In this document: piece by piece, positions 34,649 to 44,698 of the stretch
Layout: every line of letters begins with the position of its first letter
How positions within the stretch are numbered: position 1 is the stretch's first letter
Assembly: GCA_023015935.1 (NCBI GenBank)
Contig: JALKAY010000004.1
Location: forward strand, 1-64,000
Source of the DNA: Flavobacteriaceae bacterium F08102
GTDB lineage: Bacteria > Bacteroidota > Bacteroidia > Flavobacteriales > Flavobacteriaceae
Direction: 5' to 3'
DNA length: 64,000 bases
The notes under the pieces: generated by a model
Databases searched by the model: none
What the model saw: the letters and a program-made list of their open reading frames with translations, nothing else
What the model was told of the DNA's origin: nothing
Made by a program: the position numbers and the translations under genes

Positions 34649-35989
34649 ATGTCGAATCATTTTGCCAGGTTAGGAATCAATGAACAGCTCCAAAAAGGCT
34701 TAGCTGAATTACAAATAGTTATTCCCACTGGTATTCAAGAAAAAACCATCCCAGTACTCCTACATCAAAAGGATGATGTTGTTGCTTTAGCGAAGACAGG
34801 AACTGGGAAAACAGCTGCTTTTGGTCTTCCTTTATTACAATTAATAGACGTAAATAACACCGAAGTACAGGCCGTAATTTTGGCACCTACCCGAGAGTTA
34901 GGGCAGCAAATTTACGAGCATTTAGTTTCGTATGCAACACATCTTCCTTCCATTTCTATTGCTTCAGTATGTGGAGGAACCCCCATTAAACCTCAGATAG
35001 AATGCTTAAAGAAACCAACGCAAATTATTGTCGCTACCCCGGGGCGTTTAGTTGACCTCATTAAAAGAGCGGCAGTGAATATCAAAAATATCAACTATTT
35101 AGTGTTGGATGAGGCAGATGAAATGGTCACCGCTCTAAAGAAAGGGTTGGCTGACATTATTAAAGAAACACCAAAAAAAAGACGAACTTTTCTCTTTACC
35201 GCAACTATGCCTGGAAGTATCAAGCAATTAGTTCAAAACAATCTATCTAAGTCCGTGGTTCATATTGAAGAAGATATGTCAAACATCGGGCATCAGGGAA
35301 TAGACCACCAATATGTAGTTGTAGAACCTATAGAAAAATTAGATGTATTGTTGCATTTCCTTTCGACCAAAGATGGCGAACGCGGTATAATCTTTTGTAG
35401 AACAAAGGCTGCCGTTAATAAATTAGCTAAAAATTTAGCCATCAATAAAATTTCTTCTGGAGCTATCCACGGAAGTTTAATGCAAGGTATTCGAGATCGA
35501 ATTATGAATCAATTTAGAGCGGGACATATTGATGTTTTAGTAGCCACAGACTTAGCTGCAAGAGGTATTGACGTTAAAGCAATTTCATATGTGGTCAATT
35601 ATCACTTGCCGGAAACCTTTGATACATATGTTCACAGAAGTGGTCGTACCGCTAGGGCAGGAGCCAAGGGCTTCTCCCTAACTATACTACAACAAGACGA
35701 GGTGGTGGATATTAATGCGTTTGAATCGGCTTTAGGGATTGTTTTTACCCCTTATAAAAAGGCAGATGCCGAAAGCATTGAAAAAAACAAAACCATCTTA
35801 TGGGCTAAAAAAATTTTTAAAACAAAACCTAACCGTACAATTTCTGAAGATTTAAAAAACGAAATAAGCACGGTATTTCATCATTTAACTAAAGAAGAAT
35901 TAATCGAAAAAGTATTGGCAAATTACTTGAATCAAAATTCGATAGACACTTTAAAATCAACACCTTCAAGAAAGAAGAAAAATAGCTAA
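34649..35989 (+). CDS. DEAD-box RNA helicase with basic C-terminal tail
   Basis: The 446-residue protein has all core motifs: ALAKTGTGKTAAFGLPLLQ, APTRELGQ, TPGRL, DEAD, TATMP in place of SAT, ATDLAARGID and HRSGRTARAG. An 80-residue C-terminal extension ends in a Lys-rich STPSRKKKNS that could bind RNA. The interrupted SDR gene follows after 3 bases and a VF530 gene comes next, so they look like one transcription unit. It is a paralogue of the helicase at 21945. Confidence 0.94.
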   Translation: MSNHFARLGINEQLQKGLAELQIVIPTGIQEKTIPVLLHQKDDVVALAKTGTGKTAAFGLPLLQLIDVNNTEVQAVILAPTRELGQQIYEHLVSYATHLPSISIASVCGGTPIKPQIECLKKPTQIIVATPGRLVDLIKRAAVNIKNINYLVLDEADEMVTALKKGLADIIKETPKKRRTFLFTATMPGSIKQLVQNNLSKSVVHIEEDMSNIGHQGIDHQYVVVEPIEKLDVLLHFLSTKDGERGIIFCRTKAAVNKLAKNLAINKISSGAIHGSLMQGIRDRIMNQFRAGHIDVLVATDLAARGIDVKAISYVVNYHLPETFDTYVHRSGRTARAGAKGFSLTILQQDEVVDINAFESALGIVFTPYKKADAESIEKNKTILWAKKIFKTKPNRTISEDLKNEISTVFHHLTKEELIEKVLANYLNQNSIDTLKSTPSRKKKNS

Positions 35990-35992
35990 AGC

Positions 35993-37546
35993 ATGCGAGA
36001 GTTTAAAGAAACCGTACCAAATAAGCCAATTTCATCAGATGAAATTGATCAGTGTATTTTTATATTAGAGCAATTAATTAAAGATACCAATCAAATTTTT
36101 GATATCCCCAAGGCACAGCGGACCGCTTTGTTAAAAGCTTCGGGAATGCTCTCCCGTCCAAATCGTGAAGAATTTTCACGGCGTAAAAAAGACGGTAAAA
36201 AAGCGGCTAAACGCAAAATAGCTGCGAGAGATCGATTGGCACGTAAAGAAACCGGAATTCGCAGTGCTCGAGCGGCGGATGTATTTGAAGCTCCTAAACT
36301 TTTAAGCGCAGCTGTCTTAGCCAACAAAAAACCACAAACTTTAGCTTCCCCAAGAAACTGTTATGTTTGTAAGACTGAATTCACACAATTACATCACTTT
36401 TACGATACAATGTGTAGTAATTGTGGCGATTTTAACTATGCCAAACGATTTCAACATGCCAATGTAAAAGGTCAAGTGGCAGTCATTACTGGTTCTCGTC
36501 TAAAAATTGGCTATCACATTACCTTAATGTTACTTCGCGGGGGTGCAACGGTTATTGCCACCACTCGTTTCCCAGTCGATTCTGCTTTGCGCTTTTCTCA
36601 AGAAACAGATTTTATGGATTGGGGGCATCGTTTAAAAATTCACGGACTCGATCTGCGGCATATACCGAGTGTTGAAATTTTCTGTAATTATATTGAGAAT
36701 AATTACGAGCAATTGGATATCCTGATTAATAACGCAGCGCAAACCGTTCGACGACCTGCTGGATTTTATTCCCATTTAATGGAAAATGAAGAACGCTCCC
36801 TCGAATCACTCCCTACCTACGCTCGGGACTTATTAACAGAACACGCCTCCTGTCTAGACGAATTAAAATCGCTAACAACAAGTACTTCTTCCAATAAAAA
36901 CATGCCTGTTACATGGCATGGACCAGAACCTGGAATAGGCTTGAGCCAATCGGCAAAACTTTCTCAGATTCCGTATAGTTTTGACAATACCTTAGTCGCC
37001 AAGGAAGTTTTTCCTGAAGGGAAATTAGATGCAGATTTACAACAAGTAGATTTGCGAAAAACCAACAGTTGGCGTCTGAAATTAGGCGAAATTGAAACCA
37101 TAGAAATGATTGAAGTACAACTAGTCAATTCTGTAGCTCCGTTTGTTTTATGCAATCGCCTCGCTGAAATTATGAAGAAGAACAAAACTGGACAAAAACA
37201 CATTATAAATGTCTCTGCCATGGAAGGTAAGTTTCATCGGTTTTTTAAGGAAAGTCGCCACCCACATACCAATATGGCTAAAGCGGCTTAAAATATGTTA
37301 ACACATACAGCAGCTGGTGCGTTAGCGAAAGAGGGGATTTTCATAAATGCGGTAGATACCGGATGGGTAACCGATGAAGACCCCGCAGCATTGGCTAAGA
37401 AAAAAGCAGATCTACATGATTTTCAACCCCCGTTGGATATCGTAGATGGAGCCGCACGTGTAATGGATCCTTTATTTCACGGTATTAACACTGGTAAGCA
37501 CTGGTGTGGAAAATTTTTAAAAGATTATAAACCTATTGACTGGTAA
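35993..37546 (+). pseudogene. SDR-family protein with N-terminal zinc ribbon, interrupted by TAA
   Basis: An N-terminal domain with a zinc ribbon (CYVC at 123-126, CSNC at 141-144) is joined to a short-chain dehydrogenase domain ([15 protein letters not shown], then [13 protein letters not shown]). At codon 433 the frame meets TAA (37289-37291), exactly where HTNMAKAA should run on to NMLTHTAAG; the same frame then continues cleanly to 37546 ([11 protein letters not shown], a normal SDR C-terminus). A leucine codon TTA to TAA change would explain it. The Tyr of the usual YxxxK motif is also absent (TNMAK). Either a pseudogene or a base-call error. Confidence 0.85.
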
Positions 37547-37549
37547 CCA

Positions 37550-37783
37550 ATGCGTACTGAACAACCAAACAACCCGTTACACGGTATTAAACTTACTGAT
37601 ATGGTCACCTATCTTGTAGACATCTACGGGTGGGAAAGCCTAGCACAGCGAATTAATATCAATTCGTTTAAGTCAAATCCCTCTATCAAATCAAGCCTTA
37701 CGTTTTTACGTAAAACACCATGGGCAAGAGATAAAGTAGAACAATTGTATTTAGAGACAAAGCAGTTGGATAAACGTGATTGA
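37550..37783 (+). CDS. VF530 family DNA-binding protein
   Basis: The 77-residue protein contains [20 protein letters not shown] and the [13 protein letters not shown] and LRKTPWAR segments of the VF530 (DUF2132) family, a small helical fold reported to bind double-stranded DNA. It begins 3 bases after the stop of the interrupted SDR gene, so it belongs to the helicase/SDR unit. Confidence 0.9.
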   Translation: MRTEQPNNPLHGIKLTDMVTYLVDIYGWESLAQRININSFKSNPSIKSSLTFLRKTPWARDKVEQLYLETKQLDKRD

Positions 37784-38072
37784 CAGATGGCAATGATGAG
37801 CTGGGATGTTTTCTTTCGGTCTTATTAAATAATCAAAAGAGGTGTCACTTATTAAACAATTTGTTAAAACAATCACCGCTATGTTAACGCTACAAATACT
37901 ATATACACTACGAATAGTTCGTTAATAGTCATTACCAACAACTAATGAAATAGACGTCTTCAACGCGGTTTATTGATTTACTACCATAACTATGTATGAC
38001 AACACCATTAAAAAACCTCTAAACGTACAACTATCACCATTTTTTATACCATAAAAACGCAAGAGACGCACC
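37784..38072. other. Intergenic region without a gene
   Basis: AT-rich sequence between VF530 and the second nitroreductase. I see no open frame with a start, no strong hairpin and no repeat. A promoter box lies at its right edge. Confidence 0.5.
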
Positions 38073-38080
38073 TATCTTTG
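38073..38080 (+). promoter_or_regulatory. -7 box for the second nitroreductase
   Basis: TATCTTTG, 28 bases before the ATG at 38109. Confidence 0.55.
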
Positions 38081-38108
38081 TCTTATCATAAATTACTAAA
38101 AAAACACG

Positions 38109-38783
38109 ATGAATTCATCCATTATTAGCAAAGAAGAAATACTTAAAGCATTTGAGTTTAGGCATGCAACGAAAGAATTCGATGCCAGTAGAAAAATCGC
38201 TGAAGAAGATATGGCGTTTATTTTAGAAACTGCTCGTTTATCACCGAGTTCTTTCGGATTTGAGCCATGGCATTTTATTGTTGTTCAAAATAAAGAACTC
38301 CGAGAAGCCTTAAAGCCAGTCGCTTGGGGGGCCCCTTTAAAATTAGACACGGCCAGTCACTTTGTCTTAGGATTGAGCATGAATGCATCCATGACGAAAT
38401 GGGATGCTCCTTATATCAGTACCATGTTACATGAGGTGAAAAAGTTTCCCGAAGAAGTGGTAAATGGATACCTCACCTTTTATAGAGAATTTCAAGAACG
38501 TGATTTTGCTTTGGATACCGACAAAAAATTATTCGACTGGGCGTCGAAACAAACCTATATCGCTTTGGGAAATATGATGACATCAGCAGCTCTCATTGGA
38601 ATTGATAGTTGTCCTATTGAAGGTTTTAACCAAGAAAAAGCTGAAGCCTTATTACGTGAAAAATTCGGCGTTGATACAGATAAATATGGCCTGTCATATA
38701 TGGTTGCTTTTGGTTATCGAAAAGCCGAACCACCTCACGCAAAATCAAGAAGAAATAAAAAAGACTTAATTACATGGTTATAA
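38109..38783 (+). CDS. NAD(P)H-dependent nitroreductase-family oxidoreductase
   Basis: The 224-residue FMN enzyme has FEFRHATKEFDASRKI and ETARLSPSSFGFEPWHFIV near the N-terminus and the CPIEGFNQEKAEALL segment late, as in NfsB-like proteins. It probably reduces quinones or nitroaromatics. It differs from the nitroreductase at 29608 in length and N-terminus and has its own promoter, so it is regulated separately. Confidence 0.92.
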   Translation: MNSSIISKEEILKAFEFRHATKEFDASRKIAEEDMAFILETARLSPSSFGFEPWHFIVVQNKELREALKPVAWGAPLKLDTASHFVLGLSMNASMTKWDAPYISTMLHEVKKFPEEVVNGYLTFYREFQERDFALDTDKKLFDWASKQTYIALGNMMTSAALIGIDSCPIEGFNQEKAEALLREKFGVDTDKYGLSYMVAFGYRKAEPPHAKSRRNKKDLITWL

Positions 38784-38991
38784 AGGACACCTCCTTAAAT
38801 TAACTTTATACAAAAGGAAATACCCCATTTTAAAAACGTAGCGATATGATTTTGTCATTAAAGTTTGTTTATTTACTCACCAACGGCGCTAATTAAGTGC
38901 CGTGAAGGTGTTATATTCGATGTTATTTCGCCTAAAAAAACAAAAAAATATAAGGGAAGATCTTTCTTACTGTTTTACATAGCCCACATCG

Positions 38992-40368
38992 CTACAAGTA
39001 CCGCTTTACATCTTTATATAAAAAGACGGAAGTGATTATGGTAGCTAACAAATCGGCAATAGGAAAAGAGATCCAGACACCTAAAATTCCAATAAATTGT
39101 GGAAGAATTAAGATGAGAGGAATAAGAAAGAAACCTTGTTTTGACAAGGTTAGAAATAGCGCAGGTCTTACTTTTCCAATGGCCTGAAAATAGGAGGATC
39201 CTATCAACTGAATGGCAATTAAAGGGGTAATGGCAAAAACCATACGCAAGGCATCAGGAGTTTCTTTTAGAACCATTGCATCATCGGTAAAAACACGTAC
39301 AATTTGAATTGGAAACAACATAATGATACTAAAGACCAAGATTCCTAAACCTGAAGCGTATAACATCGATTTTTTAAGTGATTCTTTAAGTCGACCAAAA
39401 TTATTTGCTCCGTAGTTAAACCCCGCAATTGGCATAAAACCTTGCGCAATCCCCATGACTGGAAATAAAGAAAACATAAGCATTCTACTAATTATTCCAT
39501 ACACCGCTAAGGACAATTCACTACCATAACTCACCAAGGTATTATTGAGGACTATAGCCAATAAACTAATTACACCTTGTCTGGCTAAGGTAATACTCCC
39601 TAAGGCTGCAATTTCTTTTACAATGTGTTTTTTTAGCCGTAAGCATTTTCGCAAAATTTTCAAATCACTGAGATTTGAAGAGAAAAACCAAACCACAAAG
39701 AGAAACGAAGAACCAAATGAAAGCAGTGTTGCATAAGCCGCCCCTTCCATGCCTAACCCCATCAAATTGATAAAAAGGTAGTCTAAGATAATATTAACGA
39801 AGGCAGGTAAAAGGAGTGCTACCATAGCGAATTTAGGCTTTCCTTCAGCTCTAATTACCGTGTTACCAGTCATCGTAAAGGCTAAAAAAGGTGCTCCGAG
39901 AATAACTATGTTATAGTATATTTTTGAGGGGGCTACGATACTTCCCGTGGCACCAAAGAGACCTAAGACAGGATTGGTAAATATCAATCCTAAAACGGTC
40001 AAAATGACTGATAAGCCCACCGATAGTATTACTTGACTTCCAAAGATGTCAAATGCTTTTTGAATGTCTTTCGCACCCAGCGCTCTAGAAATCATAGAAG
40101 ATCCACCTATACCAATGGCCATCCCAATAGATGCCACAAAGAAAATAATTGGCATAACCACCGTAATAGCAGCAATACCACTAGCACCAATCCAATTACC
40201 CACAAAAATCGTATCTACTACGGTATTTAACGACATTGCGAGAATTCCAATCCCAGCGGGAACCGCCTGTTCTACAATGAGTTTTCCGATGGGTTTCGTT
40301 TCGAAATTCGTGTTTACTTTTAAACCCTTACGTCGCGGAGTATGTTCAACAGGATTTGATTTTAGCAA
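38992..40368 (-). CDS. MATE family efflux transporter
   Basis: The 458-residue protein has about 12 membrane spans in two halves. GKLIVEQAVPAGIGILAMSLNTVVDTIFVG near the start and the matching GSITLARQGVISLLAIVLN in the second half reflect the MATE internal repeat. It exports cationic drugs or metabolites using a Na+ or H+ gradient. The first 20 residues before the conserved core are an unusual charged leader (HTPRRKGLKVNTN), so the true start may be the Met-less region downstream; I kept the first ATG. Confidence 0.9.
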   Translation of the reverse strand: MLKSNPVEHTPRRKGLKVNTNFETKPIGKLIVEQAVPAGIGILAMSLNTVVDTIFVGNWIGASGIAAITVVMPIIFFVASIGMAIGIGGSSMISRALGAKDIQKAFDIFGSQVILSVGLSVILTVLGLIFTNPVLGLFGATGSIVAPSKIYYNIVILGAPFLAFTMTGNTVIRAEGKPKFAMVALLLPAFVNIILDYLFINLMGLGMEGAAYATLLSFGSSFLFVVWFFSSNLSDLKILRKCLRLKKHIVKEIAALGSITLARQGVISLLAIVLNNTLVSYGSELSLAVYGIISRMLMFSLFPVMGIAQGFMPIAGFNYGANNFGRLKESLKKSMLYASGLGILVFSIIMLFPIQIVRVFTDDAMVLKETPDALRMVFAITPLIAIQLIGSSYFQAIGKVRPALFLTLSKQGFFLIPLILILPQFIGILGVWISFPIADLLATIITSVFLYKDVKRYL

Positions 40369-40780
40369 ATTATGATCGATTTTGTTAAAAAATACACCCG
40401 AGAAACCATGTTTACTCGAATTTTTAAATTGAATTTGGAACTAATAGACTTTTACAGTCCATTTCTACACGAATAACTTTACCGTATTGCTCTACAATTA
40501 AGCGGACATGTAATATAGCATTTCTGAATGTAGATTAGTATCAAATTAGGGAAGCAAAAATACTATAATTAATACGAAATGGAAGCTTTCTAATGTTAAT
40601 GCAATCATAAATTCCAGCAGCTAGCATTGAATTCAATCATCACACCAGAAACTATAATTTTTATAGCCTGAAACCAGTAAATAGAAGGTGAAAAAACACA
40701 TTTTAACATTATATTTTCTTCTTCTTTTAAAAAAAAATGTACTTTACCTCAGTAATTAAGCCTGATAAATACATATCATT
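40369..40780. other. Intergenic region, one short unexplained open frame
   Basis: Between the divergent MATE and PLDc_N-like genes. On the minus strand about 40424-40535 is open and reads RLIVEQYGKVIRVEMDC near its end, but it has no start codon or ribosome site that I can identify. No terminator or clear promoter was found. Confidence 0.3.
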
Positions 40781-41293
40781 ATGAAATCATTCGCAATTAG
40801 TGTACTCTATCTTCTTAGTTTAGTTTTAGGCGCTTGTTCGGGCAATGGTGAACAAATAAAAACGGTAAATTCAAAAGTGTTCATCACCAAATTAGTTCAT
40901 GAAAATAAGGTAGAGCGGGTGAAGGTTATCAATAATAAAGAAGTTGTCTTAAATCTGAAGGGTTCAAAACAAAAAATGTTAATTCCTTTAAACTCAGCTG
41001 ACGATTTAGATGATATTGTTATGGCTATCAAAAATTCACAACTTATGATGCCTCCGATTGACAGAGCTTATAGTTCCAACCGTCAGACATCGTCTTTTTT
41101 CAATTTATCGAATAGCATATTCCTGATTATCCTCGTTGCCTACCTCTTATTCTTAACGGTCATTATTGATGTACTCCGATCGACATTTAAAAGCGAGATA
41201 GACAAGCTAATTTAGATCCTCCTGATTATCTTTTTACCTTTTATGGGAATATTTCTCTATCTCATTATGGGCCGATCTGACAAAATAAGGTAA
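40781..41293 (+). pseudogene. PLDc_N-type membrane lipoprotein interrupted by an amber codon
   Basis: The first 144 codons encode a lipobox (LVLGAC, Cys19), a small alpha/beta domain (SKVFITKLVHENKVERVKVI, like the periplasmic domain that precedes FtsH) and a membrane span (SIFLIILVAYLLFLTVIID). The frame stops at TAG (41213-41215), but the same frame continues ILLIIFLPFMGIFLYLIMGR to TAA at 41293. That continuation is the second half of a PLDc_N-like two-helix domain (phospholipase D-nuclease N-terminal), where a Trp codon is expected at the stop. So a TGG to TAG change has probably truncated the gene. Confidence 0.78.
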
Positions 41294-41788
41294 CAATTGA
41301 AGCTTTTTTTCAACATCGTAACTAGGTAAACCAAACCAATGGCTGTCATTGTATAATATAATACACTAGAATGGTACGGTTGTGTTTTTGTAATGCATTG
41401 AGATTCTATAGCTAATGGCTTTCACTCTTTTTCACCTCCCTACATCTGGCTTAGCATTCACTTATTTTTGTTGAGAAAAGACATAATCCACAATAAAAAT
41501 GTTGACCTTTTTATCAAAATGAGGAATTGTTTTCAACCATGCTTACGTTACAGACACTCCATATCAATTAAATCTATAGAAAGATGGTCTCGACGAACCG
41601 TTATGTCCCAAAGTGCTATCCATTTTTCTCACAAAACAGTAATTTCTTCCCCTAGCTTGGGGATAAAGTTTTTTAGTTTTCCTAAGCGAATCTTTGTTGT
41701 CCAAATTTCGATACTTCCTAATTTATTAATACCTTACATACTTCTAGAAGTCATCAGCTAACATTTCATCTTTAAAAACAGTGATTCT
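41294..41788. other. Gene-free stretch, possible old minus-strand coding remains
   Basis: No start-to-stop gene is convincing. On the minus strand around 41705-41580 a frame reads IEIWTTKIRLGKLKNFIPKL and then EKWIALWDITVRRDHLSIDL with stops between, and a second frame (41534-41470) reads KTIPHFDKKVNIFIVDYVFS. This composition looks more like decayed protein than random sequence, but I cannot name a family. Confidence 0.35.
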
Positions 41789-42982
41789 ATGCTTCAATCA
41801 ATATTATTAGAACGAGAAATATATGCATCCGAAGAACATGTGATGATGCGGAAAATGATTCAAGATTTCATCAACAATGAAATTCTCGAACATACAGATG
41901 AATGGGAAAAAAACGGAATGGTGAGTAGAGAGATTTGGGAACGGGCTGGAGACTTAGGTCTATTATGTATAGATATTCCTGAGAACTATGGCGGGAGTGG
42001 ATTTGATTTTAGTTTTAGCGCATTATTCATTGAAGAATTAGGTAAAAATGCGGTTAGTGGACCTGGATTTTCCCTGCATTCGGATATTGTAGCACCCTAT
42101 CTCTTAAAGTATGGGACTGAAGCCCAAAAACAAAAGTATTTACCCTTGATGGCGAGTGGTAAAATAATCACCTCCATCGGTATGACTGAACCAAACTGCG
42201 GTAGTGATCTAAGAGCGATTCAAACAACCGCCGTTGACAAGGGAGACCACTATTTAGTTAACGGGCAAAAAACCTTTATCACCAACGGGTTTCTCTGTGA
42301 CATGTCTATTGTCGCTGTAAAAACCAACACAGGAACCGATAAAGAAGGTGTTTCTCTGTTAATAATTGAAAGTGATTATGAAGGATTTGAAAAAGGAGTA
42401 CCTTTCAAAAAAATTGGCTTGAAAGCCCAAGATACCTGTGAATTGTTTTTTGACAATGTGAAAGTTCCTAAAGAAAATTTAGTGGGTGAAGAAGGCGAAG
42501 GCTTTAAAATTATGATGACCGAACTGCCCAGAGAACGTTTAACCGTAGCGCTCTACGTAAACGGTAGTGCAGAAGGAGCTATTGAACAAACCATTGAATA
42601 CACCTCGTCAAGAACTGCTTTTAAACAGGTAATTGCACAATTCCAAAACACGCAATTTAAACTTGCCGAATGCGCCACTCAATTGCAAATTCATCAAACT
42701 TTTTTAGACCGTTGTATTGCCTTACTCGAAAAACATCAGTTAACCGCAGAAAGTGCCTCAATGGCAAAATATGCCGCTACCGAAATGAATGGAAAGGTCG
42801 TCGATGAATGCCTTCAATTATTTGGCGGCTATGGATATATATGGGATTACCCCATTGCTCGTATGTATGCAGACAATAGGGTGACTAGAATCTATGCAGG
42901 AACCAATGAGATTATGAAATTAGTAATTACCCGTGGATTGTTTAAGGAATTGTTTGAAGAAATGAAACAAAATAAAGAATAG
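41789..42982 (+). CDS. Acyl-CoA dehydrogenase family protein
   Basis: The 397-residue FAD enzyme has the signature GMTEPNCGSDLRAIQTTA, ITNGFLCDM near the flavin, and the C-terminal QLFGGYGYIWDYPIARMYAD and RIYAGTNEIMK. It removes two hydrogens from an acyl-CoA, forming the 2-enoyl-CoA. The chain specificity is not readable. It stands alone, without other beta-oxidation genes nearby. Confidence 0.93.
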   Translation: MLQSILLEREIYASEEHVMMRKMIQDFINNEILEHTDEWEKNGMVSREIWERAGDLGLLCIDIPENYGGSGFDFSFSALFIEELGKNAVSGPGFSLHSDIVAPYLLKYGTEAQKQKYLPLMASGKIITSIGMTEPNCGSDLRAIQTTAVDKGDHYLVNGQKTFITNGFLCDMSIVAVKTNTGTDKEGVSLLIIESDYEGFEKGVPFKKIGLKAQDTCELFFDNVKVPKENLVGEEGEGFKIMMTELPRERLTVALYVNGSAEGAIEQTIEYTSSRTAFKQVIAQFQNTQFKLAECATQLQIHQTFLDRCIALLEKHQLTAESASMAKYAATEMNGKVVDECLQLFGGYGYIWDYPIARMYADNRVTRIYAGTNEIMKLVITRGLFKELFEEMKQNKE

Positions 42983-43219
42983 GAGGGATCTCGATGAAGT
43001 ACTTATTATGGAGTTTAACTAGGATTTAAATGGAGGATTTTCTTTTCCTAATTGAAAAAAAATAGGGTAAAAACGTTCAGTACCCTACTGAGAAATAAAT
43101 TCCTAAAAATCAATTTCATAAGCATTGCTATTGAAATTAAAATTAATTAAAAAATAAAATTTAGGTATTAAATAAAGAAGTACTTTCGCGTTTTTTTTTT
43201 AATAAATATCCCTCAAGAA

Positions 43220-43843
43220 ATGGATAACTTAGTGACCTTTTGTATAACGGTATTTACAGGTTTTTTTGCGATTACAAATCCCATATCAAACATGACCGTT
43301 TTTGTTGCCTTAACCCAAGGTGCCAATAAAAAAACCAAAGACGACATCAATAAAAGAGCAAATATCACTGCTTTTATTATTGTTACCGTTTTTGTGCTCT
43401 TAGGGAAATTTATTTTCGAATTGTTTAATATCAGTATTCCTGCCTTCAAAATTACGGGTGGAATTTTAATATTTTTTATTGGATTTGAAATGCTACAATC
43501 AAAAAAATCGAATGTAAAAAACCTTAAACACGTTGATGTTGATGAGAACATTGCAGTTTCTCCCTTGGCCATTCCTATTTTGGCAGGGCCAGGAACCATT
43601 GTGACTGCCATGAATTTTGTTTCCAATGTTCCTCCTCTTCAAATTATATTGGTCATCGCTATCTTTGGCCTTATGAGTATCTTAGCCTATATTACCTTTC
43701 GATTAAGTGACCTGATTGTTAAATTAGTCGGAAACAATGTCATCTCCGTAATTGGAAAGATAATGGGGTTAATTATTGCCATTATCGGAACGGGTATGGT
43801 GATTCAGGGAATTAAAATTTCTTTTAATCTTATCACTTCTTAG
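43220..43843 (+). CDS. MarC family integral membrane protein
   Basis: The 207-residue protein has six membrane segments, including FCITVFTGFFAITNPISNMT, PAFKITGGILIFFIGFEML and the LAIPILAGPGTI loop, diagnostic of MarC/UPF0056. The function of the family is not established. It was once linked to multiple antibiotic resistance in E. coli, without later support. Confidence 0.93.
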   Translation: MDNLVTFCITVFTGFFAITNPISNMTVFVALTQGANKKTKDDINKRANITAFIIVTVFVLLGKFIFELFNISIPAFKITGGILIFFIGFEMLQSKKSNVKNLKHVDVDENIAVSPLAIPILAGPGTIVTAMNFVSNVPPLQIILVIAIFGLMSILAYITFRLSDLIVKLVGNNVISVIGKIMGLIIAIIGTGMVIQGIKISFNLITS

Positions 43844-43902
43844 GTTGCTATTTTTATATGAAATTCCACTATTGAATAAATGTTGACTTTTGAACTATTC
43901 AA

Positions 43903-44547
43903 TTAATCAAATGTAAAGCGTTTCTCGTCAATTACAGATGCTTTTAACATTTGGTTAAACTTGCTAATTGTATTAAAGTCACGTGTAATAGCACTAGATA
44001 CCGCAACTCCCGAAATTCCTGTTTCTAAAATGGCGGGTATATCTTTTATGGTAATACCACCCACCCCGATGATAGATGTATTGGTTTCTAAAACATCAAG
44101 GATTGCTGTATATCCCGATATACCCAATACTGGTGGTATGTTTTCTTTGGTACGCGTAGTCCGAAAAGGACCTAAACTAATATAGTCAACGTTCACATCA
44201 AGCAGATGCTCGCAGGCTTGTAAGGTATTAGCAGTTGCACCAATAAGTTGCCAAGTAAACAGCTCTTTTCTTGCGACACTTGGAGATACATCTGAAGGCC
44301 CCAAATGCACTCCATCTGCTTTTATATCCTTAGCTAATTGATAGTGATCATTGATTATTAATCTCGTTTGGAATTGAGCCGTGATTTCTCTAGCCGTTTC
44401 CGCTGTTTTTATCAAAATCTTTTCAGAAGTGTTTTTTAAGCGCAATTGTACTAATTCAGCTCCAGCCGAACAAGCTCTTTGAATGTTCTCAAGATGATCT
44501 TCTGGGGACGTACCTTGGGAGATATAATGTAATTTAGGAATGATCAT
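43903..44547 (-). CDS. thiE: Thiamine phosphate synthase
   Basis: The 214-residue TIM-barrel enzyme, from the ATG at 44547 (MIIPKLHYISQG), joins the thiazole and pyrimidine halves to make thiamine phosphate. It has LVQLRLKN (pyrophosphate side), GVHLGPSDVS, the phosphate-binding GPFRTTRTKEN and GVGGITIKD. No other thi gene lies here, so it could be a second copy or a TenI-like regulator, but the TTxTK stretch favours a working ThiE. Confidence 0.86.
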   Translation of the reverse strand: MIIPKLHYISQGTSPEDHLENIQRACSAGAELVQLRLKNTSEKILIKTAETAREITAQFQTRLIINDHYQLAKDIKADGVHLGPSDVSPSVARKELFTWQLIGATANTLQACEHLLDVNVDYISLGPFRTTRTKENIPPVLGISGYTAILDVLETNTSIIGVGGITIKDIPAILETGISGVAVSSAITRDFNTISKFNQMLKASVIDEKRFTFD

Positions 44548-44698
44548 GTATGGGTGATTTACCGGCAAATATCCGTAATTTATATGAGTCTATAAGGTGT
44601 TTATCCGTCGAGTTTTAAGTAACGACTCGTTTTTATCACAAGAGCAACACGGTGTTCGATCTTCTTTATGAATACACACATATCCAAAAATTAAAAAA

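Noticed and set aside
37295-37546. An independent 83-residue gene after the ribbon SDR
   Set aside because: It is the in-frame C-terminus of the SDR protein after a single stop codon.
29608-38783. The two nitroreductases as a recent duplication
   Set aside because: They share only family motifs and differ in length and N-terminus; there is no flanking repeat.
41468-41761. A 97-residue plus-strand open frame
   Set aside because: The composition is unlike neighbouring proteins, there is no ribosome binding site or family match, and the opposite strand looks more protein-like.
42991-43029. Short frame after an AGGAGG sequence downstream of the acyl-CoA dehydrogenase gene
   Set aside because: It encodes only about a dozen residues and resembles no known leader peptide.
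43871-43903. Inverted repeat ATTGAATA...TATTCAAT as a terminator between marC and thiE
   Set aside because: The stem is short, fully A/T-rich and overlaps the thiE stop codon, so I could not support a terminator call.
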